A stretch of 64,000 nt of DNA from Taxawa tesnikishii (nom. ined.) (GCA_030247885.1 JAPDRO010000011.1:496001-560000); one strand, 5' to 3'. Positions 23,869 through 37,173 are shown, numbered from the stretch's first letter. A program made the numbers and translations. The notes: a model not told the origin generated them from the sequence alone.

Positions 23869-26800
23869 TGTGCCCGCTTCAGCGTGTGCTTTCGGGATGA
23901 GAGGAGAGATGAATGGGTTGGAACAATAAACGAATGGAAGAAGATGGACTTGGGGACAGGAGATGCGAGTCTTGATATATAGCATGGTACTGCTGCGGCG
24001 TCTGTCCGCGAATCCGCTCCCAATGGCTAGCTAGCTGCCTCATACGAGACGGTCAGCTAGCCTGAGCTCATGGCGGCGGCCAGGACGTCGGCGCCATGAG
24101 CCCTGGAGCCATTGTTGGGCTCTCGCTCGCTTCGGATCCGCCGTTCCTAATTGCGGAGAGAGCGTAGGCTAGTATGACTTTGGAACGCCCCCTGCGGCGG
24201 TTGTGGAAATTCTAGGTGATGGTCGAGGCGCTCGACGGTGTGATATGGCGTGGTTTGGTGAGGTGCAGAGGGACCCTGAGCATCGTCATGGGCGATCCAT
24301 GACCCTAGTCGACGCTACGCCAAGGCGCCCGACTCGCTCCGACTCCACAATCCCCGGTGCGGTGGACCGACCGGGACTTCACCAGCCACAGCACGCTTCC
24401 GTTCAGGTCCGCCTTGTCAAATCCTGGCTCGGGCCCGGATTAGTGTACCCCCATCTCGTCTTTTCTATTGTTCTTCGAAGTTTAGCCGAGCATCGCGCTT
24501 GGGCCCTACCAAGAGTACCAATGTACATGTGAAACAGACCTCGCCAAACGCTGCACTCCTGTTCTCTCAATAGTCCCCATGATCAATATGCATGACCATC
24601 TGCTCTCGCTTTGCATGACTCGGCGTCTCATCAAATGGTTCAACACGAACCCAAAAATAATCCGCGGTACGTAAGTCACCTGCCGCCATCGCTCGGCCTT
24701 TTCCCGTTTACGGCCAGTCTGCAATTTACTACATACTCCCATGGGGAGATCCACCGCCGCCGAGATACGAGCGACGCGGACGTGGTATGCACAAAGCATT
24801 TCCGCGCCCAACTTGCCCCCTCCAAGTGCCGCTTAGCCAAGTTACAGCCAAGGGCACACAGGAACAGATCGAAAGACTAAACAGGAGACAACCCCTTAAG
24901 GTTGGGCCTTGTTTCAACATTCCCAAAATTGGAAGAGATCCTGACTCTTCCCACATCCGAAGCCTCTCCGCATGAACACGCTCTGCGATCTTCGCCTATG
25001 GACGAAATACAGAAGCTTACGTATGCCAGGGGTGCCTTTCTACGCCGTGGTTTCGTTGTTCCCTATGCAAAAGTCCCAAGCCGGGATACGGCATGCCGAT
25101 CTTGTCGAGACCATACCGACCGTGCGCCAGCAGAAAATCCTACCAAAAGGCAGACGTCCAAAAGAAGCTCAGCAATATCGTAGGCCTTGGCTGTTCTGGC
25201 CAAGGAACCCGAAAGTGGTTCTGTAATTGCATCCTTCGGGCTCAGGCGAACGTCAAAGCCAGCCGGTTGCAGTAGAATAATGGTGTGTCACGGTCGAAGG
25301 CCACACACTTCGATGTCCAGGTTGCGGATGGATTACGTTCGGTTACCGTCTGGCTCCATGGCGACTGAAAAGATCTGTGTCGGGTCAACTCCGAGAGGCA
25401 TGTTTTCGACGAGATGGCCTGAGTCCAGACTCGAAGTCTTCTTTGCTTCCATGGAGAAGCATGGTACCAATGGCCGAGCCGTTATGTAAAGTTCGTCGCA
25501 CCGTGTCAGGCTGTTCCTGGATTCGAACCAACGGGAAAGCGGTACTGGGATCGACACAGTTTCATCTTGACCTTGACATCCGCTTCCTTCACAGGTAAGA
25601 GTTGAATCGATTTAGTCCATCGATGCGATAAGGAGGTCAGTATAAGGACTTGCTTTCCAGGTTCATTACATGTCGAGTACTATAATAGAACAGTAGTCAG
25701 ATTATGCGCTGGCTTTTGTCGACGATGTTTCTGAGCTCCGCTCGTACATGGTTTGGCCAGAATGCAGCTTCCGGGTGATGGGTGCATTGCAGTCTGCCAC
25801 ATTAAGCTGTGAGTGTTTCTGCTCTGCAGATGTTCGGTTATGGTACTGCAACAGAATCCAATAGAGCCTCTATTCTCTTTAAGTCCACGAAAAGGCCCTC
25901 TGAGACGTCGGACGTTGACGTTCCAGATTTGCAATATTCGAATACAGCAGAGAGGTTTGTTGCCTTCGGCTAAGGTATGTAGTCCGCCGACGAAACTTGT
26001 CCTCTGTTCAGTCCCCTTCTATGGAGCGCTCTCGAGACGCAAAAACGATTCTCGTTCCGTTGGTCATTTTACTGCCAATGCCCTTATAAGTCAGGACAAC
26101 GATTGGAGTCAGCTAGTACCCCCAGTAACAATCTCAAAAAAGAAAGCGCACTTCACAAAAGCGTAAAAAGATTCCAACGATCATACAAGAAAAGAAGTGA
26201 CAGGTTGTTGGTCGTATAAGTGGGTTCAGATATTTGAGGAGCGGAGGGCACCATGATGGATTGGGCCTCAACAAAACTGGTTAGCATGCGTGGCTATTGG
26301 ATCTCGCAGGCCCCGTATATAGTGACTCTGGGGAGTCTGTTGGCGACGCGAAGTAGCCCGGATGGATCAGTCCGGGATGTTGTTACCTGCAGGGCTTGCA
26401 AACGTACACCGCTGCGGAATGAAGGGAGAGAAAACAAAGAGAGATTGGAAACCAGATTTTAAGGTCCTTTAGTACGGAGATGAGGCTGAAAGACCGTCCT
26501 TGACGTATCTCTCTCGACCAGAAGAAACATCTCCCAGGTCAGACAGGTCATTATACTGATTGAATAGAAAGGGGACGCGCTGCTGCTGCTTGTCTTACCT
26601 ACAGCTGTATGGTAAGACTAATTTAGGCAGCACTTCCTTCCACGCAAACATTATGAGAGGTTCTTCGATGTCTCTTTCCTCGACCATCACATAAGCTGGC
26701 ACAACCCGTCGTGAAGTTTGCCATCGCGATGACTGAACGAAGCACTCCAGTACACTTGATCGCCATCGGGCGAACGCGGTCAACCTTCCTCAGATTTGCG

Positions 26801-28494
26801 GACCAACTTGCCCTTTACCTGACATATCAGGCTGTCGTGACCGAATTCAAGAGAGACAGCGGGGGATGTCAATCAGGTGGCTGAGAAGGAGAAGCCAAGT
26901 ATGAAGGTCCAGACAGTGCTAGGAGACAACTGAGACTGTCGGATTAGAAAAATTGCCACAGCTCGTGAAGAAAATAGTGCACAAGGAGTTCGATATTCGG
27001 TGATGAAGGTACTAATATCGGTGGCGAATATTGTCGTGTCTATAACGTCAGGTACTGATCGCTTGCTATAGAACAGGATCGATTGGCCGATAGACGACTA
27101 CCAAAAAGAAACCAGACTGCTGCTGAATGCGGACGTGAAGAGTTCAGATGACTGAGCGGTTATATCTATGGAAAGCCACACTGTCTTGTTCTTGGCGTGC
27201 TGGCACAATGCGATACCTTCAATTCAGGTGTGAAAACACGAAACGTTACCCTCCTCACTCGTTGCCCCTCTCCAACCTCGTTGCAACGAACCCCTCAACA
27301 TTGAACACTGACATCAGCGAAAAATAGACAGCGGTAAAACCGAAGCGTCTTGAGTGATAACAATCACCAGGAGTCTTTTACACACCATGAACGTCAGTCA
27401 GACCGCGATTTCAAATTGTTAGATGATTGGACCTAGCCAGGCCTTGTTGTACGAATACTACATATCAGATTGTATGGAAGACGCTGTGGTTTTGCAAATA
27501 CACTGTAGACAAGCAGGCAGCAAGTCCTGGCATGGCTCATCCTCTCTTGGATTGATTCCTCTCAACTCGCCGAACACTCCGGCCATGCACGTTGGACTCG
27601 ACGACATGCTACAGCCACAAATGAAAGAGAGGACGCTTCCTTGCATCAACTGTAAAGGTATCTGTCCACTGTAGCCTGCATGTGTCGTTCCTGCTGACCA
27701 AAACCATAGAAAAATATATGGAATGTAGCTGCTACCACCTCAACGCAACCTGTGCTCCAATATTGAAAGTGGGTTACCAGGCGACACTCAAAGCCCATGT
27801 CTGAGTCGCAACAAGGGAAGTCTGGATCGTATCCGTCCTAGCCAGCTACGCTCAGGCACGCTCGTCCGTCGAGCAGAAGTCCGGCTCGCCAACAGTCTTC
27901 GCAGGCGCGTGCCCCTGGTAAGGCCAATTCCTTGTTTCGTGGTTTACGCGTCTCCTTCAGCACAGCAGAATTTGCTAGATCCAAGTGAATCTTACGACGA
28001 AAAAGCCCGCGCCACGAGCACACCCGTACAGGAAGCTTGGCTGTTGCGACATCTTGTACGCAAGCTGGCTTGCTCGGTATGCACTCCAGTGAGTTAATGC
28101 TCTCCAGTGCTGAGCCACTTTCTTCAACTTCTCCAATTCTCCGAATCTGTGGTCCCCGTCCATTGAATCCTACAGCGGTGTCAAGTTGTTTTGCGAGTGA
28201 AGATTGGCTCCTATGGACCAATGTGATGGATGTGTGATGTGACGTGTTACGGATCATTACCCCGGCAAAAACTGTCCAAGCCCGTCTCATATAAGTCACC
28301 GCTCCAACACGACCTATTTAGCGTTCGATCGAGCCGCGAGTGCAGCTTCTGGCGCTGCTGGCACGGCTACGGGACTGTTCACGTAGCATCGAATCTTCTC
28401 GTCTTCGGTTTCCTTGCTCAACAGTCACCTCATCAGGACTCGCTCATGCATGAGCGTCAACAAAGCGGTTCCTTGCTCGTGTTCTTTCTTTCCT
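23869..28494. other. Long gene-poor region
   Basis: About 4.6 kb between agd3 and mtg1, the longest stretch without a supported gene. Open frames are short, overlap on both strands and show no family motif. No tRNA, 5S rRNA, terminal repeat or tandem array was found. The first few hundred bases should contain the agd3 promoter. Confidence 0.5.
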
Positions 28495-29589
28495 CTACGT
28501 TGAAGCGGCATGCTTCGCCCTGGCCCTCTGCCTCTTGGCCTCTTTATCCGCCTTCCTAGCCTGGTTCATACTGACAGGCTTGTTTATCTCCTCCCCTATC
28601 TTCGTCTGCAGCGCGTCCTCCGTGACCGTATCCAACACGAACCGTCCCAGATGACCGTTCCTCCACCTCTGAATCATCCACAGGGCCGTGCCTTCTGTAT
28701 CCGGCTCACCGCCCTTCTGCAGGCGGCCCGTTCTATGCGCCATTGCATTCAAAAGGTCCACTGCATCGTTGGTCGGCGCGCTGTACTCGCGGTAGAGGGT
28801 CGGATCCACAAGATTGATCTGGTAGAGTAGATAGTCGGCCAGAGAGGTCGGTGGGATGATGGTATCCTTTACGCTGCCGCAGAGCGCGAGTTTGAGCATG
28901 GACTCGGCGTCCGGGATGTAAGGGACGAAAACACCGGGAGTGTCCAGCAGGTACACGCCCTCACCGTCTTCTGTGCCTTGGACGATCTTGACGCTGGTCG
29001 AGATCTTGCGAGTGACGCCGGGTTGGGCGCCTGTGTGTGCTGCTTTGCCCTTACCTACACCTTCTCTTCGTAGTGCGTTAAGCAATGAGGATTTGCCGAC
29101 GTTCGGCATGCCGACGATCATCATCCGAGAGCCAGTGAGCGTAGTATTGCCCTCAGAGTGCTGTTTGGCGAACTCGAGAACGCGCCGCACGTCGCGCTTG
29201 TCTTTGTGATCGGAGAATAGGACGTTCGAGGGTTGGTGCCAGCGGCGGATGATGCTTTCTCTCTACTTGGTGCGTCCGTCAGTTTCACGGTTCGACGATG
29301 CGTACGCGGGTTCTTGTCCGACTCACCTCAGCATCCGCAGCCTTTCCGTTGCTTCCAAGATCCCTCTTAGTGTAGACGACCAGACGCTCCCGGCCAGCCA
29401 GACTCTGCTCGAAGAGAGGGTTGCGCGACGTCAGAGGTACCCGGTAATCTCGACACTCGATGATGAGATCAATCTGCGATAGCATCGTGTTCATCTTGGA
29501 TAATCCAGCACGGTGATGGCCCAAGAAGTATGATCGTGGTAGGGAATCGAGCGGCGGGAACACCGCTCGGGGATGAATGCTTTGGCCAT
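28495..29589 (-). CDS. mtg1: Mitochondrial GTPase Mtg1
   Basis: Circularly permuted GTPase of the YlqF/Mtg1 family, which acts at the mitochondrial inner membrane in large ribosomal subunit assembly. Exon 1 is 29589-29327 and exon 2 is 29262-28495, joined in phase 0 across GTGAGT...TAG; about 343 residues. It opens with PPLDSLPRSYFLGHHRAGL and IDLIIECRDYRVPLTSRNP. The permuted G4 motif is YTKRDLG, the P-loop is GMPNVGKSSLLNAL (G1) and DTPG is G3. The first few residues (MAKAFIP) lie in another frame from the rest; one more base in the G4 run at 29569-29572 joins them in the order expected for fungal Mtg1. Lacking that, translation would need a later Met and lose the conserved start. Confidence 0.92.
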
Positions 29590-30030
29590 GGTGATTGCGG
29601 CAGTGTCTGAGCCATACTGCCTGCTACCGCCGGTTCATCAAGGTGTTGCGACGCATGTTGCCATCTCAAGGGAGAATCGCTCAAGCGATAGCATCTGGCG
29701 TATCAAAAGATCCTGTACGCATGCGGAAAGTCTGCCGAGGTCTGTTGCTGTGACGTCTCTGCTGTTGCGCGACCAACCACCCATATTTCATATTCCCTAG
29801 ACAACAGTCGCAAAGAACGGAGGACTTCCCTTAACACACCTACCAGTCGCTGCAGAATATGCGTTCGGACTCGTTGCGTGCGTTCACTTGCATCGCTCAG
29901 CGACGGCGCCGCCATACAGCGCGCTGAACAACAACTGCTCCATCTTGGAAATCAACAGTACAATGGACAGATATTGAATTGAACACGCGACTGGATAATC
30001 TTAATCGCACCGAGTGATTTGCTTGTTACC
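29590..30030. other. Divergent promoter of mtg1 and pol4
   Basis: About 440 bp between divergent start codons. No coding or RNA feature is visible. Confidence 0.45.
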
Positions 30031-32173
30031 ATGGCGTCAAGTCCTTCATCATCCCAGACACTTCCCGGGTCCACTCCTCCATCTTCGCCGCCGCCGGAAC
30101 ATCAGGAACCTCTCAACCTCAGCATCTTGCCACCAATATTCGTGTCGAGCACGCATCTGGACACCGAAGTTTTGCATGACTTGGAAGAAGATCTCGTCGA
30201 AACGGGAGCTATTCTGACCTGGGACGTCAACGAAGCCAAGATCATCCTCAGCAAAGTCGAGAGCAAGCGGAGAGCCCAGTTTGACCTGCGAAGCAAAGGG
30301 TTGTGGACTGAGGAATACCATTCTGTCAAGGAGACTTGTTCCAGACCAAACCATCAGGCTGCTGCGGGACCTGCTGCGAAGAGATGCAGGATTGACGTGG
30401 TGGAGACGTCCAGAAAGGACGATGGAAAGGCTATCACGATTGACGGCTCCGAGACGGAATCTGAGGCTGAAGAGGATCCAAGATCCAAGGGGAACCTGTC
30501 AAGGCTGCAAATCCGATCGAACAACCAGGAAAGGAGCCGAGCACCACTCTTGACCAAATCGCTGGGGATACTGTCAAGGTGCTCAAGATTCAGTGGTTTG
30601 AGGATTGCCAGAAGGCCAAGTCTATACTTCCGTTTCGGAAATACCTAGTCTATGAAGGAAAACATGCTTTCCGACCTGTAGAGTCAGCAGCCACAGTCTC
30701 ACATCAGGCGTCTGCCACAGGACACTCACAGACATGCACAAAGGGTCTTCTCCTACAAAAGTCCCAGCAAGTACGTAGTATCCTGGAGCGAGCACAAGCA
30801 GACGCTTCCGAGCACAAGAATAAGTCAAACCCCACAGAGGACATGGAGGACGCACATACGGTGCGCCAACGCCTGGAATCACAGGCGCGTCGTTCGACCG
30901 AGGACGCGGCGGCGGAGGCCAATACGCTCATCTCCTACAACAGACAACCTCCGAGTACGACGAAGGGATATCAAGCGAACTACCCGAGATGCCGGATTGG
31001 GTGAAAAATCACGTCAAGTACGCCTGCCAGCGCCGCACACCCGCCAACTCACCCAACGACGATTTCATCGCTCTACTCAAGAAGATCAAACTCGCACGCC
31101 TCCTCACGAACGACCAAATCGGTGTACGCGCATACAGCACCTCGATCGCCTCCATCGCCGCCTACCCGTCCAAACTCAGCAACCCGCGGGAGATCCTCGC
31201 ACTGCCCGGCTGCGACGTCAAAGTCGCCAACCTGTTTGTCGAATTCGCCAATACAGGCAAGATCCAAGCCGCCGAAGACGCCGAAAACAATGTGGAACTG
31301 AAGGTATTGCGTCTCTTCTACGAGATCTGGGGTGTGGGCGCCACGACCGCACGCGAATTCTTCTACGACCGCGGCTGGCGCGACTTGGACGACATTGTAG
31401 AATACGGCTGGTCGACGCTTCAACGCGTGCAGCAGATCGGCGTGAAGTACTACGAAGAATTCCTGTCGCCGATCCCACGGTCCGAAGTCGAAGAGATCGC
31501 ACGGGTCGTCCACTCTCACGCGGTCAGGGTGCGCGATGACCGCATCCAGAGCCTCGTCGTCGGCGGCTACAGACGCGGCAAACAGAGCTGCGGGGACGTG
31601 GATATCATCATCTCGCACCCCGAGGAGGACCAGACCTTGAATCTCGTCACGGATATCGTCGCGAGTCTGGAGACGGAGGGGTGGGTCACGCACACGCTGC
31701 TCCTGACGCTGACATCCAGCCAACGCGATCAGCAAACCCTGCCGTTCAAAACCTCCAACGCGCATCCCGGACATGGGTTCGATACGCTCGACAAGGCGCT
31801 CGTGGTATGGCAAGATCCCTCCTGGCCGACCGAAGACGCGGATCTGGCTGCCAATCCGAGAGCGAAGAACCCGAACGTGCACAGGCGTGTCGACATCATC
31901 ATCTCGCCGTGGCGCACTGTGGGCTGCGCGGTCGCGGGCTGGACGAGCGGGACGACGTTTCAGAGGGACCTGCGGAGGTATTGCAAACACACTAAGGGCT
32001 GGAAGTTTGATAGTTCGGGCGTCAGGGAACGGATGAGGGGGCAATGGGTCGATCTGGAGGCGTGGGAGAAGGGGAAGGAGGGAAGGGCCAAGACGATGGT
32101 GGAGGCGGAGAAGAGGGTTTTCGAGGGGTTGGGGTTGGAGTATTTTGAGCCGGAGGATAGGTGTACGGGGTGA
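30031..32173 (+). CDS. pol4: X-family DNA polymerase (Pol4, pol mu/lambda-like)
   Basis: About 714 residues with no intron needed. The N-terminal part (PPIFVSSTHLDTEVLHDLEE through WFEDCQKAKSILPFRKYLVY) is a BRCT-like domain split by an acidic, Lys-rich linker. From about residue 325 comes the polymerase core: the 8-kDa helix-hairpin-helix region LARLLTNDQIGVRAYSTSIA, the fingers, and GGYRRGKQSCGDVDIIISHP with two catalytic Asp. VHRRVDIIISPW supplies the third Asp. The family fills gaps in end joining and base-excision repair in the nucleus. Two frame shifts, at the G4 run 30489-30492 and the C4 run 30830-30833, are each explained by one missing base; the length is then a multiple of three. 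An intron at the second site fits less well. Confidence 0.9.
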
Positions 32174-32670
32174 GCAGGTAGGATTAGGCCGGCGTTTGTT
32201 GGAAAGGGAATGGTGCGATGATACCCAGGGGTCGGAGAGCCGGTAGCGTGCGTGTTTGAGTTTGTGTTGCACTGGATTGGCGTATAAGATCTGGAGTGTT
32301 GCACGAAGAGGATAGCCGGTCAACGGTAGCGCATCTTCCTTTCTGTGTACCGCATCGTCCAACTTAGTTTCCCCTACCTGCATGTTGCGTGTGTGGAGAC
32401 CGCAGGCAACACACTGTAAAGGGACAAGATTACGCCAACCCTGCACACAGGCATGCCAACCCTGCATACAAGCATACCAAGCTTGCTAAAATCATCACCA
32501 AGACACAGGCCAAGCACTCTGAACTCCAAAGCATGATGCACAGAAAGTCTTGTTTGCACAGCGAAAGTAAATGTTAGCATTAAATTCAACAGGGTATATC
32601 TACAACTTTTTGCTCTTTACGTCTTCTCTCCAATGCACAAGTGCACTCTCTCTCTCCTCTCCTACATCGT
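32174..32670. other. Convergent 3' region with 21-bp repeat
   Basis: About 500 bp between the 3' ends of pol4 and the siderophore transporter. It contains a 21-bp tandem duplication, GCCAACCCTGCACACAGGCA type, at 32434-32475 with a weaker third copy after it. No coding signal is seen. Confidence 0.5.
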
Positions 32671-34610
32671 CTAGATGACAGTACCCTTGTTCTGTTTCTT
32701 GTCGACGTTGTAGTTCTTCCAGATAGCTATGGAAGGAATCGCCAAAACAAGGATGACAGTCGCAGCAATGCACGAATCGCGCTGGAACTGGCCCCAAGCG
32801 TACTCGATGGCGTTCCTCGTCGGGCTGCCGACTGGATAGGTGATCTGCTGCAGGTATCCACCGAGGTAGATCTCGGACCAGTCAGCTGCGGTGGCAGCGG
32901 GGAGCGCGTTGCGGAGGGCGTTGGGGAAGGTGTTTGCGAAGATGGCTGCGGTGACGGCTTGACCGATGGCGCCACCGATGCTGGAGGACAAGCTGAGGAG
33001 GGAGAGCATCATGGGAACGCCGTCGTGGTCGGCGCAGGCCATGACAGCCATGTCCTCGGCGATGACCAGGGTGCCGCCCGCGAAGGCGATGAAGATCTGG
33101 CACATGACGATGTAGCCAATGCCGGAGTCGGAGCCACGGAAGTGGATCATGAGCCCGGCACCAAGGAACATGAGCGGCAGGCCGAAGCAGAGAGCAGCCC
33201 ACTTGAAGTGCTTGGTGTAGCGGACGTAGATACCGAAGACGACACCCCAGAAGCATGACCCTACGTTGTAGATCTGACTCATGTAGCCGGTCTCGGTAAT
33301 GCTCAGGTTGTAGACCACGAGCACGAAGTTGTAGTATTGCAGATCCCAGCTGTAGAAGCTAAAGTAGAGGATGGCGGCGGTGCAGCAGGCGCCCAAGACG
33401 GTGCGTTGCCTGAAGAGCTCCCAGCGGATGAAGTGTACGCGGGCGAAAAACTTCTCCCAGGCGGCGAAGACGAAGAAGAGGAGGAAACCGATGACGACCA
33501 TGGCGATGAAGGTCGCGCTCTTGTAAGTGCTGCGGCCGTAGGACTCCAAGCTGAACGGCAGGAGGAAAAGGACGAAGGCGGCCATGAGCAGGAAACAACC
33601 GACGACTGGTCACGCTGTTAGTGACTTGAAGTTGGAAACACCCGTCGAGCACCGTATCGACTCACCATCGAACTCGTGGATGTAGTGCACGATGGACTGC
33701 ATCATGGTCCGACCACTGTCCTTGCTCGTGAACAAGCCCATCTTCTCGGCCTTCCTTTGGTAGTACTTGAACACGACCGCAATCGGCAGGAATACGACAG
33801 GCATGATGATGGCAAACGCTCCGTAAGCCCAGCGCCACGTGGTCATGTCGAGGAAAGACTGGGCAGCACGGGGGCCAAGGAAAGCAGTAGCGATGAATGG
33901 TGTCGAGACGAATGCAAAGGCCCATGCTCTGTTCTTGAGACCGGACGTATCGGCGACGAAGATCTGCAGGATAATGTAGATGGCATCGTAGCCGATCCAG
34001 TACAGGACGTATCCGGCAGCGTAACCGTTCGGTCCGGTACACGAAGCGATGACAATGATACCGAGGACGTAGACGCCGACGAAGACGAGGAATCCTTCTG
34101 TGCGGCCCCATATGTTGAGCATCTTTGCGATGGGCAGCTTCAGTACACCACCGATGATGTTGGCGAGGATGTAGGCGGTGCCGATTTGCGGCGCATTGAT
34201 GAAACCGGAGTAGGCATTGTTGATGACGTTGCTTCCGATGGCGGATTGAAAGGCAAGCATGAAGAAACAGACCCAGATCCTACCACAAGTCAGGCTTCAA
34301 TCCTGTATCAGACCACAGCGGCAGTCGGAACAAGCATTTACCAGCAGTACGTCAAGACGACGGCCTTCTTGCTCCAAACAATGGCAGCGGCCTCGGCCTT
34401 CTTCACACCCAATTGAGCATCTGCAGTAACGGCATCCGGGTTGAGCTGAGCCTCCTTCTCGTTCCTGGCCTCCAAACTCAAATTGTCAGAGTCACTGCCG
34501 GTGCCGACGGCAATATCAGTGCCTTTGACCTCCGCCGTGTCAGCTTCATGAGCAGCAGCCGCGATGTGCGATTGGTTGTCGCGACCCCTGAACGCATCAA
34601 AGACGCCCAT
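32671..34610 (-). CDS. Siderophore-iron transporter (MFS, MirB/Sit1-like)
   Basis: Three exons: 34610-34342, 34279-33666 and 33605-32671, with GTAAAT...TAG and GTGAGT...CAG introns; about 605 residues, standard for the 14-helix siderophore-proton symporters of the plasma membrane. A charged N-terminal tail of about 75 residues precedes the helices. Family signatures are [18 protein letters not shown], the loop [34 protein letters not shown], and the C-terminal [20 protein letters not shown] segment. It imports ferric siderophores. A sequence identical to the iron-regulator GATA consensus lies about 320 bp upstream, suggesting repression when iron is plentiful. The exact siderophore cannot be told. 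No frame problem is present. Confidence 0.9.
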
Positions 34611-34661
34611 GATGGGTGGGTGATGAGATTGATGAGATGGGGCAGGAATAATATGGAAGGG

Positions 34662-34680
34662 TTAATCAGATTGATAAGAT
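34662..34680. promoter_or_regulatory. GATA-type half sites near the transporter start
   Basis: AATCAGATTGATAAG carries two nearby GAT(A) cores about 55-65 bp upstream of the siderophore transporter ATG. It approaches, but does not match, the extended SreA consensus. Motif reading only. Confidence 0.3.
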
Positions 34681-34926
34681 GGGAAGTGCAATGGAAGGGG
34701 AAGCGGCAAGCCAGACTTTTTATCACCTACGCTTTTCCGCCAAGCGGGTCAAGTCCTGCAACCTGATGCTTGTTCGTTGATACCGAACCTTGGCTAGTCA
34801 TGTTCCCGGCAACAACAGACCCGAATAAACGAAGTCGTCGTCTGTAGCGTTGTGAGATGGATGTGCAAAGCTCAGGTTTCTCTTCTAGCGCGCACCCACC
34901 GCATACCTCTTCCCGAGTATCGCCGG

Positions 34927-34935
34927 ATCAGATAA
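34927..34935. promoter_or_regulatory. Candidate SreA iron-GATA site
   Basis: ATCAGATAA fits the extended consensus ATCWGATAA used by fungal iron-sensing GATA repressors of the SreA/Sfu1 family. It lies about 320 bp upstream of the siderophore transporter start, a usual promoter distance. Confidence 0.55.
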
Positions 34936-36396
34936 CCCTGGCATGATCCACTTCGGGGGCACTAAGCACTCGATGGGAAGCGACTGCTGCAAAACTAATG
35001 GGTCGCATGCGCCGATAATGCAGCGCGAAGATGGGCTCGAGGCGCGAAAGGATTCTCTCTTTTGCAAGCAGGCTAGAGCACGCGTTACAAGCCATGACCC
35101 GCAGGCCACGACGGCGCGTCAACCTGGCAATCTATCGACCTCAAGTGGTATCTGATGGCATCAGACCGTCTTCACTCATTGATCGCTCCAGGGCTCCGAT
35201 TTCGGTCATGCCGACCTGTCGACGACTGTGTACGCACCCCTTCCCACTGTTCAGGACGGGAAATCAACCAAAATATCGATCCCAGTCGACGCAGAGCAAC
35301 AGATACGAAGGAAAGTTCTGTTCGCCGGCGTTGAAATTGCTCGGCGAAACCCAGAGCGAACCCGAGTCAGGTAACCTTATAGCATCTGCGCCCCCACGTC
35401 AGGGCTCGTACACATCATCCGAGATCAGCAAACCAATAGTCGGATTCACTTGCCTACCCTAAGCCTGCCAAGGTGTTGAAGAGCATCTAGTAACAATCCG
35501 TGTTCCACGTCCTGCCTATCTTCTGGAACAAAGTGGGTGTTGTTGAGAGCCAAGAAGCAGAATTTGCCATGGCCCAGCTCCGGACAATGACCTGTCAGGC
35601 ACGGTCGGACTTGTCTTGTCAGCCAGAGTGTGTCTTGTCAGGGACAAAGCCGTTGTAACCGTTCCCTCGAAGGCGGTCCGGAATACTACCTCGCCAACGA
35701 TTTCAATTGCTTGGGAATATCTTCAAGGGTACAGCTGTTTAACACATCCGTCAAAACGCCACAAAACAACAGTATCGAATTCGCGGAGTCGGCACATGGT
35801 CCTCTCAGGGATACACTCTTCACGTGTTACGTGGTGGCCGACATTATACTACCAGATGCCATTGTTCTCAACAGACCGCTTAGACGTCGAGTGCATGCCA
35901 AGATGCCTGTTTGCGGCAACTCTTGAAGCATTTGACTGACTGACTGCTATCGCAATGCGGTTCTACAGTCACACAAGCACTCATCCAGACTCATGTATTC
36001 AGATTCGTTGCCTTCATAGCTGCGTCTAAGCATCAAGGTCAAGCATTGCATGGTCTGTAAGCACAGAAGGTCGAAGTCCTTACTCACCACTTCTTCGCTC
36101 TGTTGTGCTGTCCGATTCATCACACCGTCTGCGGTACGCTTGTGGCCTGCCGGACGCTGGCCACCTATACTCTCATCACTCTGAGACCAAGAATTCGATG
36201 CTGGGCTCTTCCTCAGGGCAAGCGGAATGTTCCTGACTTGGTGGTCTCAGGCCTGCTAGAATGGCGAGTCATAGGTCTTGGTGTACAGACCAAGGACGTA
36301 CTCATCAAGGGATGTTTTGGTTCTATCCTGCCTGGGATCCGCATACGGCCGATTGGCGACGTAATGGGCACACAGCTCAGTCTTGAAGCTGTCTGA
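34936..36396. other. Intergenic region upstream of siderophore transporter
   Basis: Apart from the regulatory motifs noted separately, nothing is recognised. Open frames are short and without family motifs. Confidence 0.4.
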
Positions 36397-36893
36397 TCAG
36401 ACGCCCAACCTCGCAAGAGTGTACAGGCGATAGGTAAAGGGGCGAAGAGATGTCTCGGCTACAATGTCTGAGTTCGGCGGGCTGAGCAGCATGTTCAGTG
36501 CAAAAGTCCATTCTCTGTCGTTCTTGCAACGTGGGACGCTGATTGGATGGTCGTTTCCAAAGTCGTTTTCGTTCTTCATACTGTCTGTGAGCTCGGGAAA
36601 TGCCTTCGCCATGATTCCCAGCCATTTAGGGTCTCCACCACAGCAGGCCATGTATTCGCCGTTACCAACAACGCCATCTTGCTGCATAGCAGAATCGAAG
36701 ACATTCTGGAGAACTGGTTGCAAAGACCCGCCGGCATCCAAGTGGTTCCGGACGTGCGGTGGCCATTCGCTCTCTCTTTATCCGGTGCTTCCAAAGCGTT
36801 CATCTGGGTTGGAGGTTTCTTGGCCTTCGAACGGGTAGAGATGGAATGGTCAGGCGCGTAGCTCACACATCGTTCAAGGTCAAGCGTAATCAA
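36397..36893 (-). CDS. Hypothetical protein or fragment
   Basis: A frame of about 115 residues reads SLQPVLQNVFDSAMQQDGVV, then CCGGDPKWLGIMAKAFPE and VPRCKNDREWTFALNMLL. It looks protein-like, similar in style to small lineage-specific proteins that carry a 'gdPefl.im..AfpE' stretch, but I cannot name a family. An N-terminal continuation exists in another frame and could be joined by one base, but that join is not convincing. It may be a short gene or the end of a decayed one. Confidence 0.3.
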
Positions 36894-37173
36894 AGTGCTG
36901 CAGCTTACTGTATCATCGCGAAAAGTATCTGGTGGAAGCGGAAGAAGCGGTCACAATTATACAGATAACACAATGAGAGGTTTTTACCTACGATCGTCCG
37001 TGACCTCTGACTCCTCGCACGCGCCAGTCACAAGCATATCCCAAAACTTTCCAAGTACCGTTTCGATCGAGCTTGAACAATCTTTACGGATACTCAATTC
37101 CTCGTTCTCCACGTCCTCCTCTTCGTCCTCCTCCTCTTGTACATCGTCATCATCATTAAACAGCAATAGCTGC

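Noticed and set aside
25490-25545. Possible minus-strand tRNA T-arm (GGTTCGAATCC at about 25518)
   Set aside because: The flanking stem does not pair cleanly and no acceptor, D or anticodon arm fits around it.
31073-32467. Long minus-strand frame opposite pol4
   Set aside because: Antisense shadow; catalytic polymerase motifs are on the plus strand.
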